From Buchnera aphidicola (Aphis nasturtii) (lineage in GTDB: Bacteria; Pseudomonadota; Gammaproteobacteria; Enterobacterales; Enterobacteriaceae): a stretch of 64,000 bases of DNA. This document shows positions 48,040 to 57,943 of this stretch, piece after piece. The stretch covers positions 1 to 64,000 of the forward strand of contig NZ_CP034888.1 of the NCBI RefSeq assembly GCF_005083345.1. The letters are read 5' to 3'. Below the pieces are notes generated by a model that saw only the letters and a program-made list of their open reading frames with translations, was not told the origin of the DNA and did no database searches. Position numbers and translations under genes: made by a program. Position 1 is the first letter of the stretch; every line of letters starts with the position of its first letter.

Positions 48040-49098
48040 TCATAAACTTTTAAGTGAAATATTTTTTAAAAGTTTTACTTTTCCTGATGAATTAATAAAA
48101 TCTATCTCAGGTTCTAGTAATATTTTAAATTTTTTTAAAATAGATTTTTGTATTATTTTAGCTAGTATTAAAATTTCTTTTGGCTTTGCTATTTTTCGAT
48201 TAATTAATACAAGTTTTTGTTTTTTGTAAATAGCTGCATCTCCAATTTGAATTTTATTAAAATTACATTTTTCAATTAACCATGCAGCTGAAATTTTTAT
48301 AGATCCATCAATTTGAAAATAGTGCGGTATGTTGAAATATAAAGATAAATGTTTTTTTAAATGTTTTTTAGAAATAATTGGATTTTTAAAAAAACTACCT
48401 GCATTTCCTAGTTTATTAATATTAGGTAATTTTTTTTTTCTTATTCGACATATACTATTATATATTGTATATGGATTTATTTTATTTATATTAATGTTTT
48501 TTAAAAGCGAATGAAAAATAATAGGATTCCAATTTTTTAATATTTGTATACCAACGGCAATCACTGCGTATCCTTTTGTATATTTGTATTTAAAAAGACT
48601 ATTACGATAAGAAAATTTACATAAGTTTTTTTCAATTCTTATTATTTTAGAATTTTTTAAAGAAATAATATCTACGTATTGGCATATATTTTTTAACTCT
48701 AAACCATATGCACCAATATTTTGAATCGCAGCAGAACCTAAACAACCAGGAATTAATGCTAAGTTTTCTAATCCAAAAAAACCCATTCTTAAAGTATATT
48801 TAACTAAATCATGCCATTTTTCTCCAGAAAAAACATGTAATAACCAAGAATTTTTTTTTTCTTTAACTTGAATTCCTTTAATTCTATTAATAATAACTAT
48901 GCCTTTGTAATTTTCTAAAAATAATACATTACTACCTTCCCCTAAAATAATGTAAGGAATATGAGAGTAATAACATTTTTTACAAATCTCAATTAATGAT
49001 TTAATAGTTTTAATGAAAATAACTTTTTTTGCTGTTACATCAATGGAAAATGTGTTTAAATTTTTTAAAGATTTTTGATAGATTTGATTTTTATACAT
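48040..49098 (-). CDS. murB: UDP-N-acetylenolpyruvoylglucosamine reductase
   Basis: FAD enzyme that completes UDP-MurNAc for peptidoglycan. It has 352 residues against 342 in E. coli. The FAD-binding stretch ILGEGSNVLF, the segment LALIPGCLGSAAIQNIGAYG, and the catalytic serine region LGNAGSFFKNP are present. The sequence is diverged and Lys/Ile rich. It precedes the tRNA cluster as in E. coli, with birA and coaA lost between. A 10-A run in the coding strand lies at 48851-48860. Confidence 0.95.
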   Translation of the reverse strand: MYKNQIYQKSLKNLNTFSIDVTAKKVIFIKTIKSLIEICKKCYYSHIPYIILGEGSNVLFLENYKGIVIINRIKGIQVKEKKNSWLLHVFSGEKWHDLVKYTLRMGFFGLENLALIPGCLGSAAIQNIGAYGLELKNICQYVDIISLKNSKIIRIEKNLCKFSYRNSLFKYKYTKGYAVIAVGIQILKNWNPIIFHSLLKNININKINPYTIYNSICRIRKKKLPNINKLGNAGSFFKNPIISKKHLKKHLSLYFNIPHYFQIDGSIKISAAWLIEKCNFNKIQIGDAAIYKKQKLVLINRKIAKPKEILILAKIIQKSILKKFKILLEPEIDFINSSGKVKLLKNISLKSL

Positions 49099-49213
49099 AT
49101 AAATTAAATATTATTAATGTTATTTAATAAAGATATTATTTTTTTTCAATATAAAATCATACATTTATTTATGATATGATACAAAAATAAAATATTTTAA
49201 TGGAGCTGTTAAA

Positions 49214-50095
49214 ATGAGTTTTTTAAAAAGTACATATTATCAAGATATAATGAATCAAAAATTAAATAATTTAAATAAAAAAATACAATGTTCTTTTGAG
49301 TTTTTTCCGGCTAAAAATATAAATTTAGAAAGTAAATTGTTTTCTTCTGCAATTAAATTAAGTGAATTAAAACCATTTTTTTTTTCTGTTACCTATGGAG
49401 CAAATAGTGGTGAACGTGAAAAAACATATGAAATTGTAAAAAAAATTCATCAAAAAACAGGCGTGATAACAGCTCCTCACTTAACTTGTGTTGATTCAAC
49501 ATATACTGAATTAGAGCAGATAGCAAAGTTTTATTGGGAAAATGGTATTCGAAGTATATTTGCATTAAGAGGGGATTCTAATAATGTACATCATAAACAT
49601 GCAATGTATGCTTATGACTTAGTTGTTTTATTGAAAAAAATAGCTGATTTTGATATTTCTGTAGCAGCTTATCCAGAAACACATCCAGAAGCAAAAAATG
49701 CTAAATCTGATATTATTAATTTACAAAAGAAAGTAAATGCAGGTGCTAATAGAGCTATTACTCAGTTTTTTTTTAATACTGATATTTATTTACGATTTCG
49801 AGATAATTGTCTTAAAAATAATATAAATGTTGAAATTATACCAGGTATATTACCTATTTATAATTTCGAACAACTAAAACGATTTGCTAAAATGACTAAT
49901 GTTAGTATTCCATCTTGGATGTTTGAAATTTTTCGTGGACTATCTAATGATTTAGCAACTCAAAGAATTATAGGTTCGAGTATACTTATAGATATGATAA
50001 AAAACTTATCTATTGAAGGTGTAAAAAATTTTCATTTTTACACTTTAAATCAATCAGATATAGTATATTCTATATGTCGTTTATTTGGTTTTTAA
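49214..50095 (+). CDS. metF: 5,10-methylenetetrahydrofolate reductase
   Basis: FAD-dependent enzyme that makes 5-methyl-tetrahydrofolate, the methyl donor for MetE. It has 293 residues against 296 in E. coli. The N-terminal CSFEFFPAK holds the catalytic glutamate; RSIFALRGDSNN and GANRAITQFFFNTD are typical. No MET box (AGACGTCT-like) was seen upstream. The 3' end faces argE across 21 bases with no terminator. Confidence 0.97.
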   Translation: MSFLKSTYYQDIMNQKLNNLNKKIQCSFEFFPAKNINLESKLFSSAIKLSELKPFFFSVTYGANSGEREKTYEIVKKIHQKTGVITAPHLTCVDSTYTELEQIAKFYWENGIRSIFALRGDSNNVHHKHAMYAYDLVVLLKKIADFDISVAAYPETHPEAKNAKSDIINLQKKVNAGANRAITQFFFNTDIYLRFRDNCLKNNINVEIIPGILPIYNFEQLKRFAKMTNVSIPSWMFEIFRGLSNDLATQRIIGSSILIDMIKNLSIEGVKNFHFYTLNQSDIVYSICRLFGF

Positions 50096-50116
50096 AATTA
50101 TATAAATTATTTTATT

Positions 50117-51262
50117 TTAACAGCAAAATTTAACGATCAATTTTTTTAGAATATTTTTTGTAGGATCAATGAAAGAATAATGTAGATATTCGTCTGGGTG
50201 ATGTGCTTGATCAATAGAACCAGGACCTAAAATTAATGTAGGTGCAATTTTTTTTAAAAATGGTGCTTCTGTGCAATAATTCACAGTTGTAGATTTTATT
50301 TTAAAGAGATTTTCTATTTTTTTAACTATATGATGTTTTTTAGATATTTCATACGCAGGAATAGGAAAAAAAATATTTTTTAAAAAAATTCGATTTGGCC
50401 ATTTTTTTTTAATTTTTTTTAGTGTGTCTTTTAATAACGTTTCAAGTGTTTCAAAGCTTAGCTGAGGTATAGGTCGTATTTCAAAAGTTATACTACATAA
50501 TGAACAAATACGATTGATTGGAGCATTACCTTGTATAGATCCAAAGTTCATAGTTGGATGCGAGATAGAAAAATCTTGATGTAAGTATTTTTGTTTTATA
50601 TATTTTTTTAAGTTAATTAACTGTTTTATTATTTCATATGAAATTTCAATGCTATTCACACCATTAGAAGGATTGCTTGAATGCCCAGTATCTCCAAAAA
50701 TATCAATTTTATATGCAATATGACCTTTATGAGCATTTATTATTTTTAAACATGTTGGCTCACCAATGATAATACAATCTGGTTTAATCTTTGTAGATTT
50801 AGAAAAATATCTTGCTCCAGACATATCTGTTTCTTCATTAGCAGTAGCAAGTATATAAATTGGTTTTTTAATTTTTTTTATATTTATAGAGGATATCACA
50901 TCTAATAAAAAAGCAAAAAATCCTTTCATATCTACTACACCTAATCCATATATTTTATCATTTTTTTCAGTTAATTTAAAAGGATCTGTAGTCCATGTAT
51001 TTTCGTCAAAATTGACAGTATCTGTATGACCCGAAAATAATAATCCTCCTCTTCCTACTCCAAACGAGGATAACATATTAAATTTATTTGTATTAGGTAT
51101 ATTTTTTATTTGTATTGAAAAATTTAATTCTGAAAAATAATTTGATAGTAAATCAATTAAAATTTTGTTACTTAAATCTATTGTTTTGTTTTCACTGCTA
51201 ATTGTAGGTATTTGAATCAATGATTTATATATTTCAATAAAAGAAGGTATTTTTCTTGTCAT
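50117..51262 (-). CDS. argE: Acetylornithine deacetylase
   Basis: M20-family zinc hydrolase that releases ornithine in the linear arginine pathway. It has 381 residues against 383 in E. coli. Metal and catalytic motifs are visible: SGHTDTV (residues 77-83), GLGVVDMKGFFAFLLD, ATANEETDMSGA, and AHHPDEYL near the C-terminus. It is divergent from argC, as in E. coli. The 147-base intergenic region has no recognisable ARG box. Confidence 0.96.
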   Translation of the reverse strand: MTRKIPSFIEIYKSLIQIPTISSENKTIDLSNKILIDLLSNYFSELNFSIQIKNIPNTNKFNMLSSFGVGRGGLLFSGHTDTVNFDENTWTTDPFKLTEKNDKIYGLGVVDMKGFFAFLLDVISSINIKKIKKPIYILATANEETDMSGARYFSKSTKIKPDCIIIGEPTCLKIINAHKGHIAYKIDIFGDTGHSSNPSNGVNSIEISYEIIKQLINLKKYIKQKYLHQDFSISHPTMNFGSIQGNAPINRICSLCSITFEIRPIPQLSFETLETLLKDTLKKIKKKWPNRIFLKNIFFPIPAYEISKKHHIVKKIENLFKIKSTTVNYCTEAPFLKKIAPTLILGPGSIDQAHHPDEYLHYSFIDPTKNILKKLIVKFCC

Positions 51263-51409
51263 CTGATAAAACTTATTAGGATTTTTATCTATTAAAACAT
51301 ATCTTTCTTATAAAGTAAAAATACTAATAAAATTAACAATAAGTGTAGATTATTTTTTATTTAAATAATTTAATAAACTCATTTTTTATTTTCTAAGGTT
51401 TTTAAACGT

Positions 51410-52414
51410 ATGTTAAATGTTTTAATTGTTGGTGGAAGTGGATACTCGGGAGCAGAGTTAGTTAATTATATTTATCATCATAAATTTGCTAAAATAAAAA
51501 AAATTTTTGTTTCTAAAGATAGTATAAATATAGGAAAATTGTTTTCTGATTTACATCCAGAATACACGAACATTATAAATTTGCCATTTGAGTCTATTGA
51601 AAATTTTTTTTTAATTAAAGAGCATATAGATGCTGTATTTTTGGCTACAGACCATCATGTTAGTCATGCCTTAGTTCCTTTTTTTATGAAGTATAATTGT
51701 TTTGTATTAGATCTATCTGGTGCATATAGGATGAATAATGTTAATGTTTATTCAGAATATTATGGTTTTGTTCACCTCTATAAAAATATCTTAAAAAAAT
51801 CTGTTTATGGATTAGCTGAATGGAACTATAAAAAAATTCAAAAAGCTAAATTAATTGCTGTACCGGGTTGTTATGCCACTTGTATACAATTAGCACTAAA
51901 ACCATTGATAGAAGTGAATGTTTTATCTAAATCATATATTCCTATAATCAATGCTGTTAGCGGTGTCAGTGGAGCTGGTAGACATCCAAATATTAATAAT
52001 AGTTTTTGTGAAGTTAGTTTAGCTCCATATAATATTTTTAAGCATCGTCATACTCCCGAAATGATAGAAAAGTTAGGAATTCCAGTAATTTTTATTCCAC
52101 ATTTAGGACCGTTTTCAAGAGGTATCATCGCTACTATCACATGCAAATTAACAAAAAATCTTAAATTAACTCAAATCTATAATATATATAATGATTTTTA
52201 TAAAGATAAATCATTAATTAGAATACATCAAAATACTTTTCCAAGTATTAAAGGAATAGTGAAATTACCATTTTGTGACATTGGATTTACTATTAATAAT
52301 GAATATCTTGTTATTATAACAGCTGAAGATAATTTATTAAAAGGAGCGGCTGCTCAAGCAGTACAATGTTTTAATATTCGTTTTGGCTTTTCTGAAACAG
52401 AATCAATTATTTGA
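51410..52414 (+). CDS. argC: N-acetyl-gamma-glutamyl-phosphate reductase
   Basis: Third step of arginine synthesis, NADPH dependent. It has 334 residues, the same as E. coli. The N-terminal NADP motif [12 protein letters not shown] and the catalytic Cys154 in AVPGCYAT are conserved. First gene of the argCBGH operon; argB starts 11 bases after its stop. Confidence 0.97.
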   Translation: MLNVLIVGGSGYSGAELVNYIYHHKFAKIKKIFVSKDSINIGKLFSDLHPEYTNIINLPFESIENFFLIKEHIDAVFLATDHHVSHALVPFFMKYNCFVLDLSGAYRMNNVNVYSEYYGFVHLYKNILKKSVYGLAEWNYKKIQKAKLIAVPGCYATCIQLALKPLIEVNVLSKSYIPIINAVSGVSGAGRHPNINNSFCEVSLAPYNIFKHRHTPEMIEKLGIPVIFIPHLGPFSRGIIATITCKLTKNLKLTQIYNIYNDFYKDKSLIRIHQNTFPSIKGIVKLPFCDIGFTINNEYLVIITAEDNLLKGAAAQAVQCFNIRFGFSETESII

Positions 52415-52425
52415 TGAGGTATTTA

Positions 52426-53202
52426 ATGATTTGTCCTTTAGTTATTAAGTTAGGCGGTGTTCTTTTAGAAAGTAACGATGCAATGATAGATTTATTTAAA
52501 GCTATTTATGATTATCAAAAATCTAATAAACGAGATATTTTAATTGTTCACGGAGGTGGACGATTAATAGATAATTTAATGAATAAGCTATCTTTACCAG
52601 TTAAAAAAAAAAATGGACTACGTATTACTCCTTATGAACATATTAATATTATTACAGGTGTTTTAGCTGGAACAGCTAACAAAATTCTTTTAGCATGGGC
52701 ATTAACAAGTAAAATTAATGCTATAGGATTATGCTTATCTGATGGAAAAAGTACAAACATAGATATATTAGATAAAGATTTAGGTCATGTTGGAAAAATT
52801 ACGCCAGGATCTCCTGTTTTTTTATTACATTTATTTAAACAAAATATTTTGCCAATTATAAGTTCTATAGGTATAACTAGTGATGGAAAATTAATGAATG
52901 TAAATGCTGATTTAGCTGCAACAGCATTAGCAAAAACTTTAGAAGCTCATTTAATTTTATTGTCAGATATTAGTTCAATATTAGATGGTAAAGGACAAAG
53001 AATTAAAGAAATTAATAATGCAAAAGCTAAAAAATTAATTTCTCAAGGAATTATTACTGATGGTATGATTGTTAAAGTGCATGCAGCTTTAGATGCAGCT
53101 GCAAGTTTAAATCGTTCGGTAGATATTGCAAGTTGGCAAAATACAGAAAATTTAAAATTTTTATTTAATGGAAAAAATATTGGGACACGAGTTTTAGTAT
53201 AG
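52426..53202 (+). CDS. argB: N-acetylglutamate kinase
   Basis: Phosphorylates N-acetylglutamate, the second step of arginine synthesis. I chose the ATG at 52426 ([16 protein letters not shown]), 5 bases after GAGGT (52416-52420), which gives 258 residues, as in E. coli. In-frame ATGs at 52411 and 52414 region would overlap argC and lack this spacing. [11 protein letters not shown] and [17 protein letters not shown] are conserved. The lysine run in [10 protein letters not shown] is encoded by 11 consecutive A (52613-52623). Confidence 0.96.
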   Translation: MICPLVIKLGGVLLESNDAMIDLFKAIYDYQKSNKRDILIVHGGGRLIDNLMNKLSLPVKKKNGLRITPYEHINIITGVLAGTANKILLAWALTSKINAIGLCLSDGKSTNIDILDKDLGHVGKITPGSPVFLLHLFKQNILPIISSIGITSDGKLMNVNADLAATALAKTLEAHLILLSDISSILDGKGQRIKEINNAKAKKLISQGIITDGMIVKVHAALDAAASLNRSVDIASWQNTENLKFLFNGKNIGTRVLV

Positions 53203-53228
53203 TTCAATTACAGTATAGGTATAGAAAA

Positions 53229-54437
53229 ATGAATAATAATCTTGAAAAAGTTGTATTAGCATATTCAGGTGGTTTAGATACTTCTGCTATCATTCCTTGG
53301 TTAAAAGAAACTCATAAAGTAGATGTTATTGCTTTTGTAGCAGATATCGGTCAATCAAAAAATGATTTAGATGGTATTAATGAAAAAGCCTTGCAATCTG
53401 GTGCGTCAAGTTGTCATATTTTTGATTTAAAAAATGAATTTATAGAAAATTATGTTTTTCCTATATTAAAAACTGGTTCTTTATATGAAGGTAATTATCT
53501 ATTGGGAACAGCTTTAGCTAGACCGATTATAGCAAAAAAACAAGTAGAATTTGCTTTAAGCATTGGAGCTAAGTTTTTATGCCATGGTGCTACTGGAAAA
53601 GGTAATGATCAAGTGCGTTTTGAAATGGCTTATTCAGCATTAGCTCCTGATCTTATAGTAATAGCTCCTTGGAGACATTGGAATTTGAATTCAAGAGAAT
53701 CACTATTAGAGTACCTACATAAAAAAAATATTCCTACTACGGCAACATTAGAAAAAATTTATAGTAAAGATGAAAATATTTTGCATATTTCTACAGAAGG
53801 TGGTTTGCTTGAAAACCCTTGGAATAGAACAAATTCTGATTGCTGGAGTTGGACTGTAGATCCAGAACATGCCCCAGAAAAACCAGAATATATTTTACTT
53901 CATATAGATAAAGGAGTTGTGGTATCGATTAATAATAAACATTTTACTCCTTTACAATGTATCAAGAAATTAAATATTATTGGATCTAATCATTCTATAG
54001 GTCGATTAGATGTCGTTGAAAATAGAATTATTGGAATTAAATCTAGAGGTTGTTATGAAACTCCAGGTGGAACTATTATCCATACTGCTTTAAGAGCAAT
54101 TGAACAGTTAGTGTTTGATCGAGAAAGTTTTAATTGGCGAGAAAAAATTGCTTTAGAAATGTCATCTGTAGTTTATGATGGTCGATGGTTTACTCCAATC
54201 CGTGAATCTTTACAAGCTGCTTCAGATTCATTAGCTTCTTCATTAAATGGAGAAGTAGTTTTAAAATTGTACAAAGGCAATGTAATTGCTGTTCAAAAAA
54301 AATCTTTACATTCATTATACTCTCAAGAATATGCAACTTTTAGTAAAGATGAAGTTTATAAACATTCAGATGCAGAAGGCTTTATTCATTTATTTTCTCT
54401 TTCTTCTAGAATACGTGCTTTAAATAAGTTAAAATAA
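53229..54437 (+). CDS. argG: Argininosuccinate synthase (short, type 1 form)
   Basis: Joins citrulline and aspartate using ATP. The pyrophosphatase loop AYSGGLDTSAI is at residues 11-21; GHATGKGNDQVRFE-like segment HGATGKGNDQVRFE and TEGGLLENPWNR are typical of the approximately 400-residue form found in many bacteria and in animals. E. coli ArgG is longer (447 residues) and is encoded away from the other arg genes. Here it sits between argB and argH. Confidence 0.96.
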   Translation: MNNNLEKVVLAYSGGLDTSAIIPWLKETHKVDVIAFVADIGQSKNDLDGINEKALQSGASSCHIFDLKNEFIENYVFPILKTGSLYEGNYLLGTALARPIIAKKQVEFALSIGAKFLCHGATGKGNDQVRFEMAYSALAPDLIVIAPWRHWNLNSRESLLEYLHKKNIPTTATLEKIYSKDENILHISTEGGLLENPWNRTNSDCWSWTVDPEHAPEKPEYILLHIDKGVVVSINNKHFTPLQCIKKLNIIGSNHSIGRLDVVENRIIGIKSRGCYETPGGTIIHTALRAIEQLVFDRESFNWREKIALEMSSVVYDGRWFTPIRESLQAASDSLASSLNGEVVLKLYKGNVIAVQKKSLHSLYSQEYATFSKDEVYKHSDAEGFIHLFSLSSRIRALNKLK

Positions 54438-54486
54438 TTTTATAAAAATTTATTATTCAATTCATTACTTTAATTAGAGAACATAT

Positions 54487-55866
54487 ATGTCGCTTTGGGG
54501 TGGAAGATTCCTCGATGAATCTAATAAATTATTTAAAAGATTTAATACTTCTTTATCATTTGACTATATTTTAGCTCAAGAGGATATATTTGCTTCAATT
54601 GCTTGGTCTAAAACTCTTTTGGAAATTGGTATATTAACTCAAAAAGAGCAAAATAAAATAGAATCTGCATTGATTTCTTTAAAACAAGATATTTATGAAA
54701 ACCCAGAAAAGATTCTGAAAAGTGATTGTGAAGACATTCATAGCTGGGTCGAAATAAATCTTATTAAAAAAATAGGAGAACTAGGGAAGAAATTACATAC
54801 AGGCAGAAGTCGTAATGATCAAATTACAACAGACTTAAAATTATGGTGTAAAAAAAATATTCAGATTTTGTTAGAAAGTATTTTAAATCTTCAAAAACAA
54901 TTTATTTTAGTTGCTGAACAATATCATGATATAATATTGCCTGGATATACTCATTTGCAACGTGCCCAACCCATTACTTTTGCATATTGGTGTTTAGCGT
55001 ATGTTGAAATGTTAAAGCGTGATTTTAGTCGTTTAGAAGATACTCTAAAAAGATTAGACGTCAGTCCATTAGGATCCGGTGCTTTATCTGGTACAGCATG
55101 GAATATTGACCGTGAAAAATTAGCATTATATATGGGTTTTAGTGCTGCTACTAATAATGCATTAGATAGTGTTTCAGATAGGGATTATGTTATAGAGCTA
55201 TTAGCTTCGGCTTCAATTAGTATGATGCATTTATCTAGATTTTCTGAAGATTTAATTTTTTTTAATTCTAGTGAAGCAAGTTTCATTGAATTATCTGATT
55301 CTGTTACATCAGGATCATCATTAATGCCTCAAAAAAAAAATCCAGATGCTTTAGAACTAATACGTGGAAAGTGTAGTCGTGTATATGGAGCTTTATTTTC
55401 TATTTTAATTGTTTTAAAAGCTTTACCACTATCTTACAATAAAGATATGCAAGAAGATAAAGAAAGTCTTTTTGATGCAATTAAAACTTGGAATAATTCT
55501 TTATTAATGGCTATTTTAGTTTTAAAAAATATAAAATTAAATAAGCTACTATGCTATCAAGCAGCAGAAAAAGGTTACTCTAATGCTACAGAAGTAGCAG
55601 ATTATTTAGTTAAAAAAGGAATTACTTTTCGAGAAGCTCATTATATATCTGGTAAAATAGTATTGCATGCTATAAATGAAACGAAAGCTTTAAAAGATTT
55701 AGATTTATCTGAATTTAAAAAATATAGTCATCTTATAGAAAATGATATATATCAACATATTACTTTAGAATCATGTATTGAAAAACGTATCGCTAAAGGC
55801 GGAGTTGCATTCAATCAAGTACAAAAAGCAATTAAAAAAGAAAAAATTCGATTAAATATTGTATAA
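54487..55866 (+). CDS. argH: Argininosuccinate lyase
   Basis: Last step of arginine synthesis, releasing fumarate. It has 459 residues against 457 in E. coli. The fumarase/aspartase superfamily signature [11 protein letters not shown] is at residues 276-286, with HTGRSRNDQ and [10 protein letters not shown] upstream. The signature's two lysines are encoded within 10 consecutive A (55331-55340). It lies 49 bases after argG and ends the operon. Confidence 0.97.
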   Translation: MSLWGGRFLDESNKLFKRFNTSLSFDYILAQEDIFASIAWSKTLLEIGILTQKEQNKIESALISLKQDIYENPEKILKSDCEDIHSWVEINLIKKIGELGKKLHTGRSRNDQITTDLKLWCKKNIQILLESILNLQKQFILVAEQYHDIILPGYTHLQRAQPITFAYWCLAYVEMLKRDFSRLEDTLKRLDVSPLGSGALSGTAWNIDREKLALYMGFSAATNNALDSVSDRDYVIELLASASISMMHLSRFSEDLIFFNSSEASFIELSDSVTSGSSLMPQKKNPDALELIRGKCSRVYGALFSILIVLKALPLSYNKDMQEDKESLFDAIKTWNNSLLMAILVLKNIKLNKLLCYQAAEKGYSNATEVADYLVKKGITFREAHYISGKIVLHAINETKALKDLDLSEFKKYSHLIENDIYQHITLESCIEKRIAKGGVAFNQVQKAIKKEKIRLNIV

Positions 55867-55921
55867 CTTTGTTACCCAGCCCATAAAAGTACAATAGTTA
55901 TCTTTTAATCTTATATTTTAG

Positions 55922-55945
55922 GGCATTTAAATTTTTTTAAATGCC
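55922..55945 (+). terminator. Terminator hairpin after argH
   Basis: Arms GGCATTTAAA (55922-55931) and TTTAAATGCC (55936-55945) form a perfect 10-bp stem with a 4-base loop, 55 bases after the argH stop. The following bases are A-rich, not U-rich, so termination efficiency is uncertain. Confidence 0.6.
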
Positions 55946-56007
55946 AAAATTAATGCTATTTAAATATAAAATTATTTTTCCATTTATAAAATGTAGGATT
56001 TTCTTTT

Positions 56008-56436
56008 GTGAACGACATATTATTTTTTATATCTAATAATTTCATCCTTAGTATTATATGGTTTGTTTTGCTCAATATAACTATTTTTTTAATTTTTAAA
56101 CAATTTTTTTTAAAAGCAAAAATAATTAATAATTTTTATGCTATAAAATTAATTAATGAAAGAAACGCTAAAATAATTGATACACGATCTTTAGAATTGT
56201 ATAATGCAGGTCATATTGTAAATGCAATTCATATTCCATTAAACAATATTTCTTTAAAAAAAATTCAAGAATTAAATTTATCTACTCTTAGACCTGTCAT
56301 TCTTATAATTAATTCATCAGAAAAAAATAATAAATATATTAAAAAGTTTATTGATAATGGAATAAAAAATATTTATATTTTACAAAATGGAATGGATGCT
56401 TGGAATATAGAAAATCTTCCTGTAATTACAAATTAA
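56008..56436 (+). CDS. yibN: Membrane-anchored rhodanese-like protein YibN, catalytic cysteine missing
   Basis: It has an N-terminal transmembrane helix (about residues 10-32) followed by a single rhodanese domain with the conserved IIDTRSLELYNAGHIVNAIHIPL and NGMDAWNIENLP. It has 142 residues against 143 in E. coli YibN. The active-site loop aligns as NSSEKNNKYI where E. coli has the catalytic cysteine, and the protein contains no cysteine at all. The start is GTG at 56008. Neighbours match the E. coli yibN-grxC-secB-gpsA-cysE block with grxC and gpsA missing. Confidence 0.88.
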   Translation: MNDILFFISNNFILSIIWFVLLNITIFLIFKQFFLKAKIINNFYAIKLINERNAKIIDTRSLELYNAGHIVNAIHIPLNNISLKKIQELNLSTLRPVILIINSSEKNNKYIKKFIDNGIKNIYILQNGMDAWNIENLPVITN

Positions 56437-56496
56437 AAAAATTACTAGATATTTTAAAATCAAATTTTAATTAAATATTAAGAATTGGAATAGTTT

Positions 56497-56952
56497 ATGT
56501 TAGAAGAACAGTTAAAAAAAAAAGTTTTTGTAATTCAGCGGATTTATGTAAAAGATATTTCTTTTGAGGCACCGAATACACCAGAAATTTTTGAGCAACA
56601 ATGCATTCCAACTATGAAATTTAATATAAATACAGATATTAAAAAATTACAATTAAATCTTTTTGAAATTGTTTTACAAGTTAGAGTAATAGTAGAAAGT
56701 AAAAAAGATTTAGTGTTTTTATGTGATGTGCATCAAGCAGGTATTTTTCTTATTTCCAACTTTGATGAAATAGAATTAAAACATTGTTTAGGTTCATATT
56801 GTCCAAACATTTTATTTCCATATGCTAGAGCATGCATATCTAGCTTAGTGTCTTTTGGAAGTTTTCCGCAATTAAATCTTGCTCCCATTAATTTTGATGA
56901 TATTTTAAATAAAAATTCAGAATTTAAAAAAAACAATATTAATATAAAATAA
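56497..56952 (+). CDS. secB: Protein-export chaperone SecB
   Basis: Tetrameric chaperone that keeps preproteins unfolded and delivers them to SecA. It has 151 residues against 155 in E. coli. Conserved segments include IQRIYVKDISFEAPNTP, CDVHQAGIF and LFPYARACISSLVSFGSFPQLNLAPINFD. A 10-A run (56514-56523) near the start encodes LKKKV. The 60-base gap to yibN replaces the lost grxC. Confidence 0.96.
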   Translation: MLEEQLKKKVFVIQRIYVKDISFEAPNTPEIFEQQCIPTMKFNINTDIKKLQLNLFEIVLQVRVIVESKKDLVFLCDVHQAGIFLISNFDEIELKHCLGSYCPNILFPYARACISSLVSFGSFPQLNLAPINFDDILNKNSEFKKNNINIK

Positions 56953-57010
56953 TAGTTTTTAAATATTTAATAATAAATTATTTATTTAAATATTATTTTA
57001 AGGAGACAAT

Positions 57011-57838
57011 ATGTGTTTTAAAGAAATTTTAGAATTATGGAATATAATGTTATATGAAGCTCAAAATGAATTAAAAAAAGAACCAATTTTGTCTAGCTTA
57101 TATAAAGAAAGTATATTAAAACATAAAACATTCAGTAGTTCTCTAAGTTATATATTATCAACTAAATTATCTACTTCTATTATTTCTGAAAAAAATATAC
57201 AAAATATTTTTAATAAAATATATTTAAATAATATTTTTATTTTAAATTTAGTAGTCAAAGATTTAAAAGCTATTTTAAAAAGAGATCCAGTTGTAAATAA
57301 TTATTTAACTCCTTTTTTATATTTTAAAGGCTTTCATGCGTTAGAATCTTATAGAATTAGTCATTATCTTTGGAATAAAAAACAATATGCGTTATCGACA
57401 TATCTACAAAGTAGAATCTCTACTGTTTTTTCAGTTGATATCCATCCAGCAGCATGTATTGGTTCTGGAATCATGCTTGATCACGCTACTGGTATTGTTA
57501 TTGGAGAAGGTGTAATTATCGAAGATGATGTTTCAATTTTACATTCTGTTACTTTAGGTGGAACAGGTAAAAATAGCAGTAAAAATAGACATCCAGTAAT
57601 TAGAAATAAAGTTAGTATAGGAGCAGGAGCTAAAATATTAGGAAATATTGAAATTGGTTCTCACACAAAAATAGGAGCTGGTTCAGTAGTTTTAAAAAAT
57701 GTACCTCCATGTGTTACAGTTGCTGGTATTCCTGCTAAAATTGTAAAACAATTAAATAATTCAGCTTCTTTTTTTCAAGAAAATCAAAATAACTTTTTAG
57801 ATTGTATTGAACAATTTCAATACGGAGATGGTATTTAA
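57011..57838 (+). CDS. cysE: Serine O-acetyltransferase
   Basis: Makes O-acetylserine for cysteine synthesis, which feeds homocysteine and methionine. It has 275 residues against 273 in E. coli. An N-terminal helical domain (IWNIMLYEAQNELKKEP-like) is followed by a left-handed beta-helix with the active-site motif DIHPAACIGSGIMLDHATGIVIGEG and VTLGGTGK. The C-terminal tail, linked to cysteine feedback in E. coli, is present. AAGGAGA precedes the ATG. Confidence 0.97.
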   Translation: MCFKEILELWNIMLYEAQNELKKEPILSSLYKESILKHKTFSSSLSYILSTKLSTSIISEKNIQNIFNKIYLNNIFILNLVVKDLKAILKRDPVVNNYLTPFLYFKGFHALESYRISHYLWNKKQYALSTYLQSRISTVFSVDIHPAACIGSGIMLDHATGIVIGEGVIIEDDVSILHSVTLGGTGKNSSKNRHPVIRNKVSIGAGAKILGNIEIGSHTKIGAGSVVLKNVPPCVTVAGIPAKIVKQLNNSASFFQENQNNFLDCIEQFQYGDGI

Positions 57839-57852
57839 TATAATATAAAATT

Positions 57853-57915
57853 AAAACTTCTGTCTTTTATTCACAACATAATTTATATGTTATAATTGTT
57901 TATTACAGAAGTTTT
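57853..57915. terminator. Bidirectional terminator between cysE and rpoD
   Basis: Perfect 11-bp arms AAAACTTCTGT (57853-57863) and ACAGAAGTTTT (57905-57915) enclose a nested hairpin AACATA/TATGTT. T-rich flanks occur on both sides, fitting termination of both convergent transcripts. Confidence 0.75.
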
Positions 57916-57943
57916 ATTATTTAATTAGTGACATATAATAATA

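Noticed and set aside
51263..51409. Possible ARG box between argE and argC
   Set aside because: No TGAAT-N4-ATTCA-like palindrome could be found on inspection.
52411..52425. Upstream ATG starts for argB
   Set aside because: They overlap the argC stop and lack a spaced ribosome-binding site. The ATG at 52426 has GAGGT at correct spacing and restores the family N-terminus.
57867..57875. TTATTCACA in the cysE-rpoD gap
   Set aside because: Same chance argument; it lies in the loop of a clear terminator hairpin.
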